The notes beneath the pieces are model-generated. The model saw nothing but the letters and a program-made list of their open reading frames with translations. It made no database searches and was not told where the DNA came from. A DNA stretch of 64,000 nucleotides from Streptomyces sp. Tue6028 (GTDB lineage: Bacteria > Actinomycetota > Actinomycetes > Streptomycetales > Streptomycetaceae), in assembly GCF_002300165.1 (NCBI RefSeq), contig NZ_MLCE01000029.1, positions 137,170-201,169 of the forward strand. Reading direction: 5' to 3'. The position numbers were made by a program, and so were the translations under genes. Within the stretch, counting starts at the first letter, position 1. Each line of letters starts with the position of its first letter. Below, one piece after another: positions 56,051 to 63,999 of the stretch.

Positions 56051-58183
56051 ATGACCTTGCCCATCCCCTCCCCGGCTTCCGGCGAAGACCGTCCGCCCGC
56101 GCGCGAGACGGCAAGGCCCGTCAGCCCTGGGGACAACGCGTCCACCCCGTTCGCCAGAAGCGGCGGTGCCTCGTCCTCCCGCCCGGGAGCGTGCGGGCCC
56201 ACGGCTCTCCAGGCAGCGCACGCCGTGCCGCGCGGTGCGGGGGACCTGCCGCCTGCTCATACGGCCCTGATCTGTGTCGCGCTGCCGGGACTGGTGATCT
56301 CCAGGGAGCAGGGGCAGTTGACGGGGCGCGGGCTGGAGGGGTTCTACCGAGCGGGGCGGCGCTTGCTCTCCCGTTGCCAGGTACGGGTCGCGGGCCGGGA
56401 ACCGCTCGCCGTGCAGGCGCGGATGCTCGGGGCAGACATGGCGCGCTTCGTGGGGACACTGCGCGTATCCCCCGACGTCGGCCCCGACCCGGATGTGATC
56501 GTCGAGCGGACGCGGTACGCGGACGGCACCGAGCGGATCACCTTGCAGAGCGCTGCCGCCCGCACGCTGCGTCTGCCCGTCGAGGTCGCCCTTGGCACGG
56601 ACCTCGCGGAACTCGGCTCGGTCGCCCTCGGCCGGTCCGGGCCCGAACTGCCCGCCAGCGTCCACGACTCCGGCCTGCGCTGGTCCTGCGCCACCGGACA
56701 CTCGGCCGTCACCGCCGACCCCCCGCCCACCGACGCGCTGGCCGCCGCCGGACTGCTGCGCTGGGAGCTCGAACTGCCGCCGGGTGCGACCCGGAGCCTG
56801 GAGTTGCGCGTACGGCCGGACGGAGCGGGATCGATCAGGGCAACGGGACGTGGCCCCGGGCCGTTCGCCGCGCCCCGTGCGGGGGGCGACGACCCCAGGG
56901 CCGGGGCACTCCTGCGCACATGCGTCGATGATCTCCAGGCGTTGCTGCTGCGGGACCCCGAGTATCCGGCCGACGTGCATCTCGCCGCGGGGGCTCCCTG
57001 GCGGTGCGGCCTGGCACCGGCCGAGGCGATCGTCGCGGCGCGGATGACGCTTCCGCTCGGTACGCGTCTGGCCGCGGGCACCATGCGGACACTGGCCCGA
57101 ACCCAACTCGCCGGTCCGGGAGGCCGGTCCGGCCTGATTCCCGGGCCCCGCCGGGACGCGGGACCGCATCTGCCGCCCGGCTGCACGGCGACAGAGGCGA
57201 CCCTGATGTTTCCCGTGCTCCTCGCCGAGGCCCGACGCTGGGGACTGCCGGAGCATGAGGTGGAGGAGCTGCTGCCCACGGCCGAGCAGTGCCTCAAGTG
57301 GTTGCGGACCATGGTCGGCGACGGCGTCTATCTGTCCGACCCGCACCCCGGCGGGGCGCTGCGCTGTGAGACACAGGTGCACGCACACCGTGCGGCCCTG
57401 CTGGGCGCCGACCTCCTCGACGAAGTCGGCCGGCCGGGCGCCCCCGAGCTGCGGCAATGGGCCCAGGGGCTGCGGACCGCGTTCCGTGACGAGTTCTGGA
57501 TCGAGGACCTGGGCGGCGGCCGACCGGCCGCGGCCCGCACTCGGGACGGGCGCCTGGTGCCGTACCTGGGTTCGGCTGCGGCGCACCTCCTCGACACCGG
57601 CCTCCTGGGGTCGGGGGAGCTGGCCCCGGGACTGCTCGACAAGGTGCGGACCGAGCAGCTCGCCCGGCTGCTGGGCGGCCCGGCCATGGACTCGGGCTGG
57701 GGGCTGCGCGGCCTGGGCGCCAAGGAGCCGGGATACAACGCGTTCGGCCACCGTGCCGGTGCCGTGCGAGTCCAGGACTCGGCGATCGCCGTCGCGGGGC
57801 TCGCCGCCTCGGGCTACGAGAAGGAGGCGAGTTCCCTGCTCAGGGGGGTACTGGCGGCGGCCGAGACGTTCGGCCACCGGCTGCCCGAGATGTACGCGGG
57901 GGAGCAGCGTACGGAGGGCAGCACCCCGGTGCCCCATCCGGCGGCCTCCCGTCCGGCGGCCACGGCGGCCGGCGCCGGCGTGCTGCTGCTCGCCTCGCTC
58001 GCCGGGATCCGTCCGGACGCCCCGGCCGGGGCGGTGACGCTGCGACCGATCCGGTGCGCACCGCTGGGCGAGATCGTGCTGTCGGGGCTGCGGGTCTCCG
58101 GCGCCCCGTTCTCCGTGCGCGTCAGCCGGCTCGGTCTCGCCATGGTCGAGGAGGCGGCCGATGGACTGCAGTTGGGGGTATGA
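56051..58183 (+). CDS. Glycogen-debranching-like enzyme (GDE N-terminal plus amylo-1,6-glucosidase-like domain)
   Basis: The protein has 710 residues. After a disordered 70 residues comes the glycogen-debranching N-terminal (GDE_N_bis) domain (LVISREQGQLTGRGLEGFY, ARMLGADMARFVGTLRVSP). An (alpha/alpha)6-barrel part follows (DLQALLLRDPEYPADVHLA, ATLMFPVLLAEARRWGLPE, DSGWGLRGLGAKEPGYN). The usual GSVWPHDNALIA motif reads GAVRVQDSAIAVAGL here, so the active-site surroundings differ from typical enzymes. It may trim branched alpha-glucans, but the exact reaction is uncertain. The ATG at 56051 follows GGAGGA by about eight bases. Longer open frames that start near 54905 are artefacts. Confidence 0.8.
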   Translation: MTLPIPSPASGEDRPPARETARPVSPGDNASTPFARSGGASSSRPGACGPTALQAAHAVPRGAGDLPPAHTALICVALPGLVISREQGQLTGRGLEGFYRAGRRLLSRCQVRVAGREPLAVQARMLGADMARFVGTLRVSPDVGPDPDVIVERTRYADGTERITLQSAAARTLRLPVEVALGTDLAELGSVALGRSGPELPASVHDSGLRWSCATGHSAVTADPPPTDALAAAGLLRWELELPPGATRSLELRVRPDGAGSIRATGRGPGPFAAPRAGGDDPRAGALLRTCVDDLQALLLRDPEYPADVHLAAGAPWRCGLAPAEAIVAARMTLPLGTRLAAGTMRTLARTQLAGPGGRSGLIPGPRRDAGPHLPPGCTATEATLMFPVLLAEARRWGLPEHEVEELLPTAEQCLKWLRTMVGDGVYLSDPHPGGALRCETQVHAHRAALLGADLLDEVGRPGAPELRQWAQGLRTAFRDEFWIEDLGGGRPAAARTRDGRLVPYLGSAAAHLLDTGLLGSGELAPGLLDKVRTEQLARLLGGPAMDSGWGLRGLGAKEPGYNAFGHRAGAVRVQDSAIAVAGLAASGYEKEASSLLRGVLAAAETFGHRLPEMYAGEQRTEGSTPVPHPAASRPAATAAGAGVLLLASLAGIRPDAPAGAVTLRPIRCAPLGEIVLSGLRVSGAPFSVRVSRLGLAMVEEAADGLQLGV

Positions 58184-58285
58184 CACGGCGGTCACGTTCC
58201 TGCACGGAGACCGCCGCGAGCCGATCGACGTAGTACCGGACGGAAGTGGATCAACCGCGTACGCGGCTGACGAAGGAGGTGTTTA

Positions 58286-58300
58286 TCGTCAGGCAGACGA
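58286..58300. promoter_or_regulatory. Candidate NrtR operator
   Basis: TCGTCAGGCAGACGA is an inverted repeat (5-bp arms, 5-base centre) with the GTC...GAC core known from NrtR sites. It ends two bases before the -10 TATGAT, so a bound repressor would block transcription. Confidence 0.45.
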
Positions 58301-58301
58301 C

Positions 58302-58307
58302 TATGAT
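58302..58307 (+). promoter_or_regulatory. -10 element for the Nudix regulator gene
   Basis: TATGAT, close to the ideal -10, ends six bases before the ATG at 58314, supporting that start and a leaderless transcript. Confidence 0.55.
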
Positions 58308-58313
58308 CGCGGC

Positions 58314-59072
58314 ATGCCCTACGACCCGTCGGCCTTTCCGCCCTTTGCCGTGACCGTGGACCTGGTCGTGCTGACCGTGCGCCGCCATGCCTTGTGTGCG
58401 CTGGCTGTACGACGGGGCGAGCAGCCGTTCCAGGGGCGATGGGCGCTTCCCGGCGGCTTCGTACGGGCCGACGAGGACCTCGCGCAGGCCGCCGCGCGCG
58501 AGCTGGTTGAGGAGACCGGGCTGCGGGCCCACGACCCGTCCGCGCCCGCGCAGGACAACGGCGCGCATCTGGAACAACTCGCCACCTACGGCGATCCCAA
58601 GCGCGACCCCCGGATGCGGGTGGTCAGCGTCGCCCATCTCGCCCTGGCCCCCGATCTGCCCGCGCCCCGGGCGGGCGGTGACGCCAACAGCGCCCGCTGG
58701 GCACCCGTCGAGGAACTGTTGCAGCAGGGCGGCTACGGCCGGGACGGAGAGCAGGCGGCGCCCCTCGCCTTCGACCATGCGCAGATCCTGTCGGACGGCG
58801 TCGAGCGTGCCCGGTCGAAGATCGAGTACTCGTCGCTGGCGACCGCGTTCTGCCCGACCGAGTTCACCGTGGGTGAGCTGCGCCGCGTCTACGAAGCGGT
58901 GTGGGGTGTGGCACTCGACCCGCGCAACTTCCACCGCAAGGTGACGGGCACGCCCGGCTTCTTGGTGCCCACGGGCGGTACGACCACGCGCCAGGGCGGT
59001 CGCCCGGCCCAGCTCTTCCGCGCGGGCGGCGCCACGCTGCTCAATCCGCCGATGCTGCGCCCCGAGGTCTGA
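58314..59072 (+). CDS. NrtR-type Nudix protein with C-terminal winged helix
   Basis: The protein has 252 residues. The N-terminal Nudix domain has an intact Nudix box (Gly48 to Leu70: GFVRADEDLAQAAARELVEE), so it may still hydrolyse a nucleoside-diphosphate derivative. The C-terminal part (FTVGELRRVYEAVWGVAL, NFHRKVTGTPGFL) is the winged helix of NrtR regulators, which bind ADP-ribose and control NAD metabolism genes. The chosen ATG is six bases after TATGAT; the open frame before it (from 58161) lacks a usable start near AGGAGG. No NAD genes are adjacent, so its regulon lies elsewhere or it controls only itself. Confidence 0.85.
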   Translation: MPYDPSAFPPFAVTVDLVVLTVRRHALCALAVRRGEQPFQGRWALPGGFVRADEDLAQAAARELVEETGLRAHDPSAPAQDNGAHLEQLATYGDPKRDPRMRVVSVAHLALAPDLPAPRAGGDANSARWAPVEELLQQGGYGRDGEQAAPLAFDHAQILSDGVERARSKIEYSSLATAFCPTEFTVGELRRVYEAVWGVALDPRNFHRKVTGTPGFLVPTGGTTTRQGGRPAQLFRAGGATLLNPPMLRPEV

Positions 59073-59184
59073 GCGCGGCCTGGAGAAGCAGGTCGGGGCG
59101 CCGCGGCGAGGGGGTGGCGGTGCGAGTTGTCGAGCCCCGCTCGAGACAGGCCGCAAGGTGCCCGGAAAACCCGAATTGTCACGC

Positions 59185-59190
59185 TATCTT
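59185..59190 (+). promoter_or_regulatory. -10 element for the ABC fusion gene
   Basis: TATCTT ends seven bases before the GTG at 59198; no ribosome-binding site is present. Confidence 0.4.
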
Positions 59191-59197
59191 GCTGTGA

Positions 59198-60997
59198 GTG
59201 ATCCAGGCCATCGGACTGACCAGCAACCCCCGTAAGGAGCTTCGGGCCGCCGTCGACGACGTGTCCTTCGAGGCGCTCGCGGGCCGTGTCACAGCGGTCC
59301 TCGGGGCCCCCGGTGCGGGCAAGACGACGGTGCTGAAGCTCATGCTCGAACTCCAACAGGGCCGCGGCGTCGCCTGCTTCAGGGGCCGGCCGCTGCATCG
59401 CATCGCCCACCCCTCGCGTGAGGTCGGCGTGCTCATGGGCGAGGTGCCCGGCCACCCGGCGCGCACGGTGAGCGGCCAACTCCGCATGCTGTGCGCGGCT
59501 GCCGGGGTGCCCGTGCGCCGCGCGGACGAGGTGCTCGAAGTCGTCGGGCTCGCCGGCCTCCGTGACGAGCGCCTGGGCACCCTGTCGCGCGGCATGGACC
59601 GCCGCCTCGGGCTTGCGTGCGCGCTCCTGTCGGATCCGCACACGCTCGTCCTCGACGAACCCTCCGACGGGCTCTCCGCCCGTGAAGCCCGTTGGCTGCA
59701 CGGGATTCTGCGCGCCCACGCCGCCCAGGGCGGCACGGTGCTGTTCACCACGAACGACCCCAAGGAGGCCGCACGCACGGCCGACCGGATCGTCACGCTG
59801 GAGCAGGGCCGGGTCGTCGCCGACCAGGAGGTCGCGGACTTCGCCCGCACCCGGCTCCGGCCCAGGGTTGCGGTCCGCAGCCCGCACGCCGCCCGGCTCG
59901 GCGCGCTGCTGACCAAAGAGGCCCGCTCCGCCCAGCGTTCCGTGGAGGTCGTGCGGGAGGACGGCAACCGGCTCTCCGTGTACGGCAGCACATGCGCCGA
60001 CGTCGGCGAAACGGCTTTCCGGCACGGCATCCTCGTCCATCAACTCGCCGACGAGATCGGCGACATGAAGCCGGTCCGCGCGCAGGCGGAGGGCGACGGC
60101 GGCGGCAGCGACGGCCCCGGCGGCGATGGGGGAGGCGTCGTGGGTGACGGCGACGCCTCGGGACCGGCCGGGACGCCGTCCTCGAACGCCGTCTCCCCCC
60201 TGCCGCCTCCCATCGCGGTACGCCAGGCCCCGAGCCCGCTTCGTCCGCTGCGCTACGAACTGCGGCGCGCCGCGGGGGTGGGTACCGGCTACCTCACCGC
60301 GGCAGCGGTTCTCGTCACCTCGGCCCTCCTGTCCGTCATCCTGGCCAGGATCGGCCACACGCCCCAGCCGCGCCTGCTGGCCGCGTGGCCGCGAGAATTT
60401 CCCCTGCCGCCCGCCGCGCTCGGCGCCGGGCTGCTGGGCGCGGTGGCCTTCGGCGAGGAGTTCCGTCACCCCGCGCTGGCCACGCACCGCGGCACCGTCC
60501 CCCGCCGTCTGGGGCTGCTCGCGGCCAAACTTCTGCTCGCCTCGGTCACCGCACTGGCCCTGGCCTTCCTCACCGTCGGGTGCGACCTCGAGATGCTCTA
60601 CCTCGTCTACGGGCGGGAGCTCACCGCGATCCCCGCGGACTGGCTGTCCCTGACCGTGAGTTGGACCGGGCTGGTGGTGGGCTGTGCCTGGGCGGGGGTG
60701 CTGGCCGCCGGTCTCTTCCGGTCCACGACCGCCGGGCTGGCCGCGGTGCTCGCCGTACCGGTCCTCGTCGTACCGCTCGTACAGAAGGTCTGGGAGGGGC
60801 CGTCCGTGCGGACCGCCGCCGGATTCCCCTTGAGGCTGCGTGAGCTGGTGATGATGCAGTGGCCGTTCGGAGGCGAGCGTTTCCTGACGGCCGGCGTGCG
60901 GATGGTCGCCCAACCCGTGGGCGGTGCCCTGATGTTGTCGCTCGCCGCCCTGCTCTGCGCATATCTGCTCACCACGCTGCGGAGCAGGGTCCGATGA
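59198..60997 (+). CDS. ABC transporter ATPase fused to its membrane domain
   Basis: The protein has 599 residues. The N-terminal ATPase has Walker A GAPGAGKT (36-43), the degenerate signature LSRGMDRRLGLA in place of LSGGQ, and Walker B LVLDEPSDGL with Asp153-Glu154. A linker rich in Gly/Asp/Pro (about 295-345) leads to an ABC-2-like membrane half with about six spans (YLTAAAVLVTSALLSVIL ... GGALMLSLAALLCAYLL). One polypeptide therefore holds both halves of an exporter. The substrate is unknown. The GTG at 59198 is seven bases after TATCTT. In S. coelicolor, as I recall, the same gene stands directly before whiH. Confidence 0.82.
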   Translation: MIQAIGLTSNPRKELRAAVDDVSFEALAGRVTAVLGAPGAGKTTVLKLMLELQQGRGVACFRGRPLHRIAHPSREVGVLMGEVPGHPARTVSGQLRMLCAAAGVPVRRADEVLEVVGLAGLRDERLGTLSRGMDRRLGLACALLSDPHTLVLDEPSDGLSAREARWLHGILRAHAAQGGTVLFTTNDPKEAARTADRIVTLEQGRVVADQEVADFARTRLRPRVAVRSPHAARLGALLTKEARSAQRSVEVVREDGNRLSVYGSTCADVGETAFRHGILVHQLADEIGDMKPVRAQAEGDGGGSDGPGGDGGGVVGDGDASGPAGTPSSNAVSPLPPPIAVRQAPSPLRPLRYELRRAAGVGTGYLTAAAVLVTSALLSVILARIGHTPQPRLLAAWPREFPLPPAALGAGLLGAVAFGEEFRHPALATHRGTVPRRLGLLAAKLLLASVTALALAFLTVGCDLEMLYLVYGRELTAIPADWLSLTVSWTGLVVGCAWAGVLAAGLFRSTTAGLAAVLAVPVLVVPLVQKVWEGPSVRTAAGFPLRLRELVMMQWPFGGERFLTAGVRMVAQPVGGALMLSLAALLCAYLLTTLRSRVR

Positions 60998-61059
60998 CGA
61001 CCGTCCGCGCCCTTCCGTTCCCGGTGTGCGCACAACTCCCCGAAGAACGCCCATTTCTT

Positions 61060-61067
61060 TCCGATAA
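61060..61067 (+). promoter_or_regulatory. Candidate sigma-WhiG -10 element upstream of whiH
   Basis: TCCGATAA matches the sigma-WhiG -10 consensus GCCGATAA at seven of eight bases, 92 bp upstream of the whiH start. The expected -35 (TAAA, about 15 bases further up) reads CGAA, a weak match. Dependence of whiH on WhiG is established in S. coelicolor. Confidence 0.5.
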
Positions 61068-61083
61068 GGCGTCAATTGCGACG

Positions 61084-61099
61084 GGGTGAGCGATCACCC
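61084..61099. promoter_or_regulatory. Palindrome GGGTGA-N4-TCACCC in the whiH leader
   Basis: Six-bp perfect arms with a GCGA centre lie 17 bases after the candidate WhiG -10. The position suits a repressor site. Both WhiH autoregulation and BldD (GTGA...TCAC motif) are possible. Confidence 0.45.
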
Positions 61100-61159
61100 T
61101 TTCGTGTGCTTTTCACCAAAGACCTCAAGGGAGTTGGAGGCGACGCCGACAAAGGTCAC

Positions 61160-62047
61160 GTGAGTACCCTTGCGCAGACCATGATGACCGCCGCCCGCTC
61201 CGCCGACTCCGGCCTCGCCGGACCGGGCGAAATCGACCGCTACCCCTACGCCGAGACCCCCGGTGTCGACCGCGTGGGTGCACCCGCGTGGGAGAGCGCG
61301 GACCCCGAGCTCGGCCGCGTGGGTCGGCGCGCCGCCGGAAGCCGCGGACGCGGGCTGCACGGCCAACTCGTCCAGCAACTGGGACAGATGATCGTCTCCG
61401 GCGACCTGGGCGCGGACCGGCCGCTCGTCCCCGAGGAGATCGGCCAGCGGTTCGAGGTCTCCCGCACCGTCGTCCGCGAGTCGCTCCGCGTCCTGGAGGC
61501 GAAGGGACTGGTCAGCGCCCGCCCGAACGTCGGCACGCGGGTGCGCCCCGTCAGCGACTGGAACCTCCTCGACCCGGACATCATCGAATGGCGCGCCTTC
61601 GGTCCGCAGCGCGACGACCAGCGGCGCGAGCTGAGCGAGCTGCGCTGGACGATCGAGCCGCTCGCCGCCCGCCTCGCCGCCGGGCACGGGCGTGAGGAGG
61701 TGCAGCAGCGGCTCAGCGACATGGTCGAGATCATGAGCCACGCCATGGGGCAGGGCGACTCGCTCACCTTCTCCCGGGCCGACGCCGAGTTCCACTCGCT
61801 GCTCATCCAGCTCGCGGGCAACCGGATGCTGGAGCACCTCTCCGGGATCGTGTCGGCCGCGCTCCAGGTCTCCGGCGGACCCGTCACCGGCTGTGACCGG
61901 CCGAACGACTCCAGCCTGGGCCACCACGCCCGCATCGTCGACGCCCTCGCCTCGGGCGACGGCGCGGCGGCCGAGACGGCCATGCGCCAACTGCTCACCG
62001 TCCACCCCGAGGTGGAGCGTGTGGTGCCCGCGCCGCGCGAACACTGA
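61160..62047 (+). CDS. whiH: Sporulation regulator WhiH (GntR/FadR family)
   Basis: WhiH is a transcription factor needed for proper septation of aerial hyphae into spores. It has 295 residues. A low-complexity N-terminus (about 1-65) precedes the GntR winged helix (LHGQLVQQLGQMIVSGDL, EEIGQRFEVSRTVVRESLRV) and a C-terminal FCD ligand domain (LRWTIEPLAARLAAG, DAEFHSLLIQLAGN, GHHARIVDALASGD). The ligand is unknown; FCD domains bind carboxylates. The GTG at 61160 follows AAAGG with four bases between and lies inside the palindrome TCACGTGA. The identity rests on domain type, length and the place directly before hrdB. A strong terminator follows. Confidence 0.9.
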   Translation: MSTLAQTMMTAARSADSGLAGPGEIDRYPYAETPGVDRVGAPAWESADPELGRVGRRAAGSRGRGLHGQLVQQLGQMIVSGDLGADRPLVPEEIGQRFEVSRTVVRESLRVLEAKGLVSARPNVGTRVRPVSDWNLLDPDIIEWRAFGPQRDDQRRELSELRWTIEPLAARLAAGHGREEVQQRLSDMVEIMSHAMGQGDSLTFSRADAEFHSLLIQLAGNRMLEHLSGIVSAALQVSGGPVTGCDRPNDSSLGHHARIVDALASGDGAAAETAMRQLLTVHPEVERVVPAPREH

Positions 62048-62133
62048 TCGCGCACCGGGGGCGGCGCGGCCGGCGATGTGCGTCGTGCGCCCTCGAGCGG
62101 CATCGCCCGGTCGGCGGACCCCCTCGCCCATCG

Positions 62134-62170
62134 GGACCTCGCCGGATCCCTCCCGGATCCGGCGAGGTCC
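62134..62170 (+). terminator. Strong hairpin between whiH and hrdB
   Basis: A perfect 16-bp stem (GGACCTCGCCGGATCC with its complement at 62155-62170) and a five-base loop insulate hrdB from upstream transcription. Confidence 0.9.
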
Positions 62171-62463
62171 GGCGGCGCGAGGTGGTCGCGGACCATCGGC
62201 TGACCTCGTCTGACCGTATCTGGCAGCTTTTGACCGCTTACGGGGTGTGACTCGGGCCACGCAGATTGGGCGTAACGCTCCTCGGAACAGCGCGATGACC
62301 TAAGAGGTGACAGCCGAGGAGGGAATACAGACGCCGCTTGCGGCGCTGTGCCTCTTCCCGGCCCCCGCCCGCGCCGTCGGCCCATCCCCAGTCGGCGGTC
62401 GTCGGTTCCTGTCCGCAGTGGACGGGGCCGGAAGCCGTTTTTCAACGTTCCGAGAGGTTGTTC
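62171..62463 (+). promoter_or_regulatory. hrdB promoter region
   Basis: This region is less GC-rich than the genes around it. TTGACC at 62230-62235 could be a -35, but no good -10 follows at the usual distance. GGGAAT at 62321-62326 with GCT 18 bases further on resembles a sigma-R promoter (GGGAAT-N18-GTT), which is known for one hrdB promoter in S. coelicolor. A small hairpin GCCGCTTGCGGC lies at 62333-62344. Confidence 0.5.
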
Positions 62464-63999
62464 GTGTCGGCCAGCACATCCCGTACGCTCCCGCCGGAGA
62501 TCGCCGAATCCGTCTCTGTCATGGCGCTCATTGAGCGGGGAAAGGCTGAGGGGCAGATCGCCGGCGATGACGTGCGTCGGGCCTTCGAAGCTGACCAGAT
62601 TCCGGCCACTCAGTGGAAGAACGTACTGCGCAGCCTCAACCAGATCCTCGAGGAAGAGGGTGTGACGCTGATGGTCAGTGCCGCGGAGCCCAAGCGCACC
62701 CGAAAGAGCGTCGCAGCGAAGAGTCCGGCCAAGCGCACCGCCACCAAGACGGTGGCCGCGAAGACGGTGACCGCCAAGAAGGCCGCCGCCCCCGCCGCCC
62801 CGGCCGTGCCCGCCGCCGACGATCCGGCTGAGGACGCGTCCGCCAAGAAGGTCGCTGCCAAGAAGACGACCGCCAAGAAGGCGGTCGCGAAGAAGACGGT
62901 CGCCAAGAAGACGGCGGCCAAGAAGACGACCGCCAAGAAGGACGACGTCGAGCTGATCGACGACGAGGCGGCCGAGGAGACCCCGGGCAAGCCCGGAGCC
63001 GAGGAGCCCACCGAGGACGGTGCCCAGGGCTTCGTCCTGTCCGACGAGGACGAGGACGACGCGCCCGCGCAGCAGGTCGCCGCTGCCGGTGCCACCGCCG
63101 ACCCGGTCAAGGACTACCTCAAGCAGATCGGTAAGGTCCCGCTGCTCAACGCCGAGCAGGAGGTCGAGCTCGCCAAGCGCATCGAGGCCGGTCTGTTCGC
63201 CGAGGACAAGCTGGCCAACGCGGACAAGCTCGCCCCGAAGCTCAAGCGCGAGCTGGAGATCATCGCCGAGGACGGTCGTCGCGCCAAGAACCACCTCCTG
63301 GAGGCCAACCTCCGTCTGGTGGTCTCCCTGGCCAAGCGCTACACCGGCCGCGGCATGCTCTTCCTGGACCTCATCCAGGAGGGCAACCTCGGTCTGATCC
63401 GCGCGGTCGAGAAGTTCGACTACACCAAGGGCTACAAGTTCTCCACGTACGCCACCTGGTGGATCCGTCAGGCGATCACCCGCGCCATGGCCGACCAGGC
63501 CCGCACCATCCGTATCCCGGTGCACATGGTCGAGGTCATCAACAAGCTCGCGCGCGTGCAGCGCCAGATGCTCCAGGACCTGGGCCGCGAGCCCACCCCG
63601 GAGGAGCTGGCCAAGGAGCTCGACATGACCCCCGAGAAGGTCATCGAGGTCCAGAAGTACGGCCGCGAGCCCATCTCCCTGCACACCCCGCTGGGCGAGG
63701 ACGGCGACAGCGAGTTCGGTGACCTCATCGAGGACTCCGAGGCCGTCGTCCCGGCCGACGCGGTCAGCTTCACGCTTCTGCAGGAGCAGCTGCACTCCGT
63801 GCTGGACACCCTGTCCGAGCGCGAGGCCGGCGTCGTCTCCATGCGTTTCGGTCTCACCGACGGTCAGCCGAAGACCCTCGACGAGATCGGCAAGGTGTAC
63901 GGCGTCACGCGTGAGCGCATCCGCCAGATCGAGTCCAAGACGATGTCGAAGCTGCGTCACCCGTCGCGCTCCCAGGTGCTGCGCGACTACCTCGACTAG
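62464..63999 (+). CDS. hrdB: Principal sigma factor HrdB
   Basis: HrdB is the essential group 1 sigma-70 factor that directs RNA polymerase to housekeeping promoters. It has 511 residues. After a helical N-terminus (ALIERGKAEGQIAGDDVRRA) comes a long Lys/Ala-rich tract with AKK repeats (about 77-160), then an acidic stretch and regions 1.2 to 4.2. Region 2 is seen in LLEANLRLVVSLAKRYTGRG, DLIQEGNLGLIRAVEKFDY and STYATWWIRQAITRAMADQA; region 4.2 ends the protein (YGVTRERIRQIESKTMSKLR). The GTG at 62464 follows GAGAGG and gives the known HrdB length. The frame is open further up, but without a start of comparable quality. Confidence 0.97.
   Translation: MSASTSRTLPPEIAESVSVMALIERGKAEGQIAGDDVRRAFEADQIPATQWKNVLRSLNQILEEEGVTLMVSAAEPKRTRKSVAAKSPAKRTATKTVAAKTVTAKKAAAPAAPAVPAADDPAEDASAKKVAAKKTTAKKAVAKKTVAKKTAAKKTTAKKDDVELIDDEAAEETPGKPGAEEPTEDGAQGFVLSDEDEDDAPAQQVAAAGATADPVKDYLKQIGKVPLLNAEQEVELAKRIEAGLFAEDKLANADKLAPKLKRELEIIAEDGRRAKNHLLEANLRLVVSLAKRYTGRGMLFLDLIQEGNLGLIRAVEKFDYTKGYKFSTYATWWIRQAITRAMADQARTIRIPVHMVEVINKLARVQRQMLQDLGREPTPEELAKELDMTPEKVIEVQKYGREPISLHTPLGEDGDSEFGDLIEDSEAVVPADAVSFTLLQEQLHSVLDTLSEREAGVVSMRFGLTDGQPKTLDEIGKVYGVTRERIRQIESKTMSKLRHPSRSQVLRDYLD

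Noticed and set aside
54905..58183. 1092-residue plus-strand frame joining the DUF4192 gene end to the debranching gene
   Set aside because: Its first third is out of frame with the DUF4192 gene and is basic low-complexity sequence. The true start is the ATG at 56051 with a good ribosome-binding site.
61246..63960. 904-residue minus-strand open frame opposite whiH and hrdB
   Set aside because: It spans two certain genes and a terminator and is built of Leu/Gly/Arg-rich shadow sequence.
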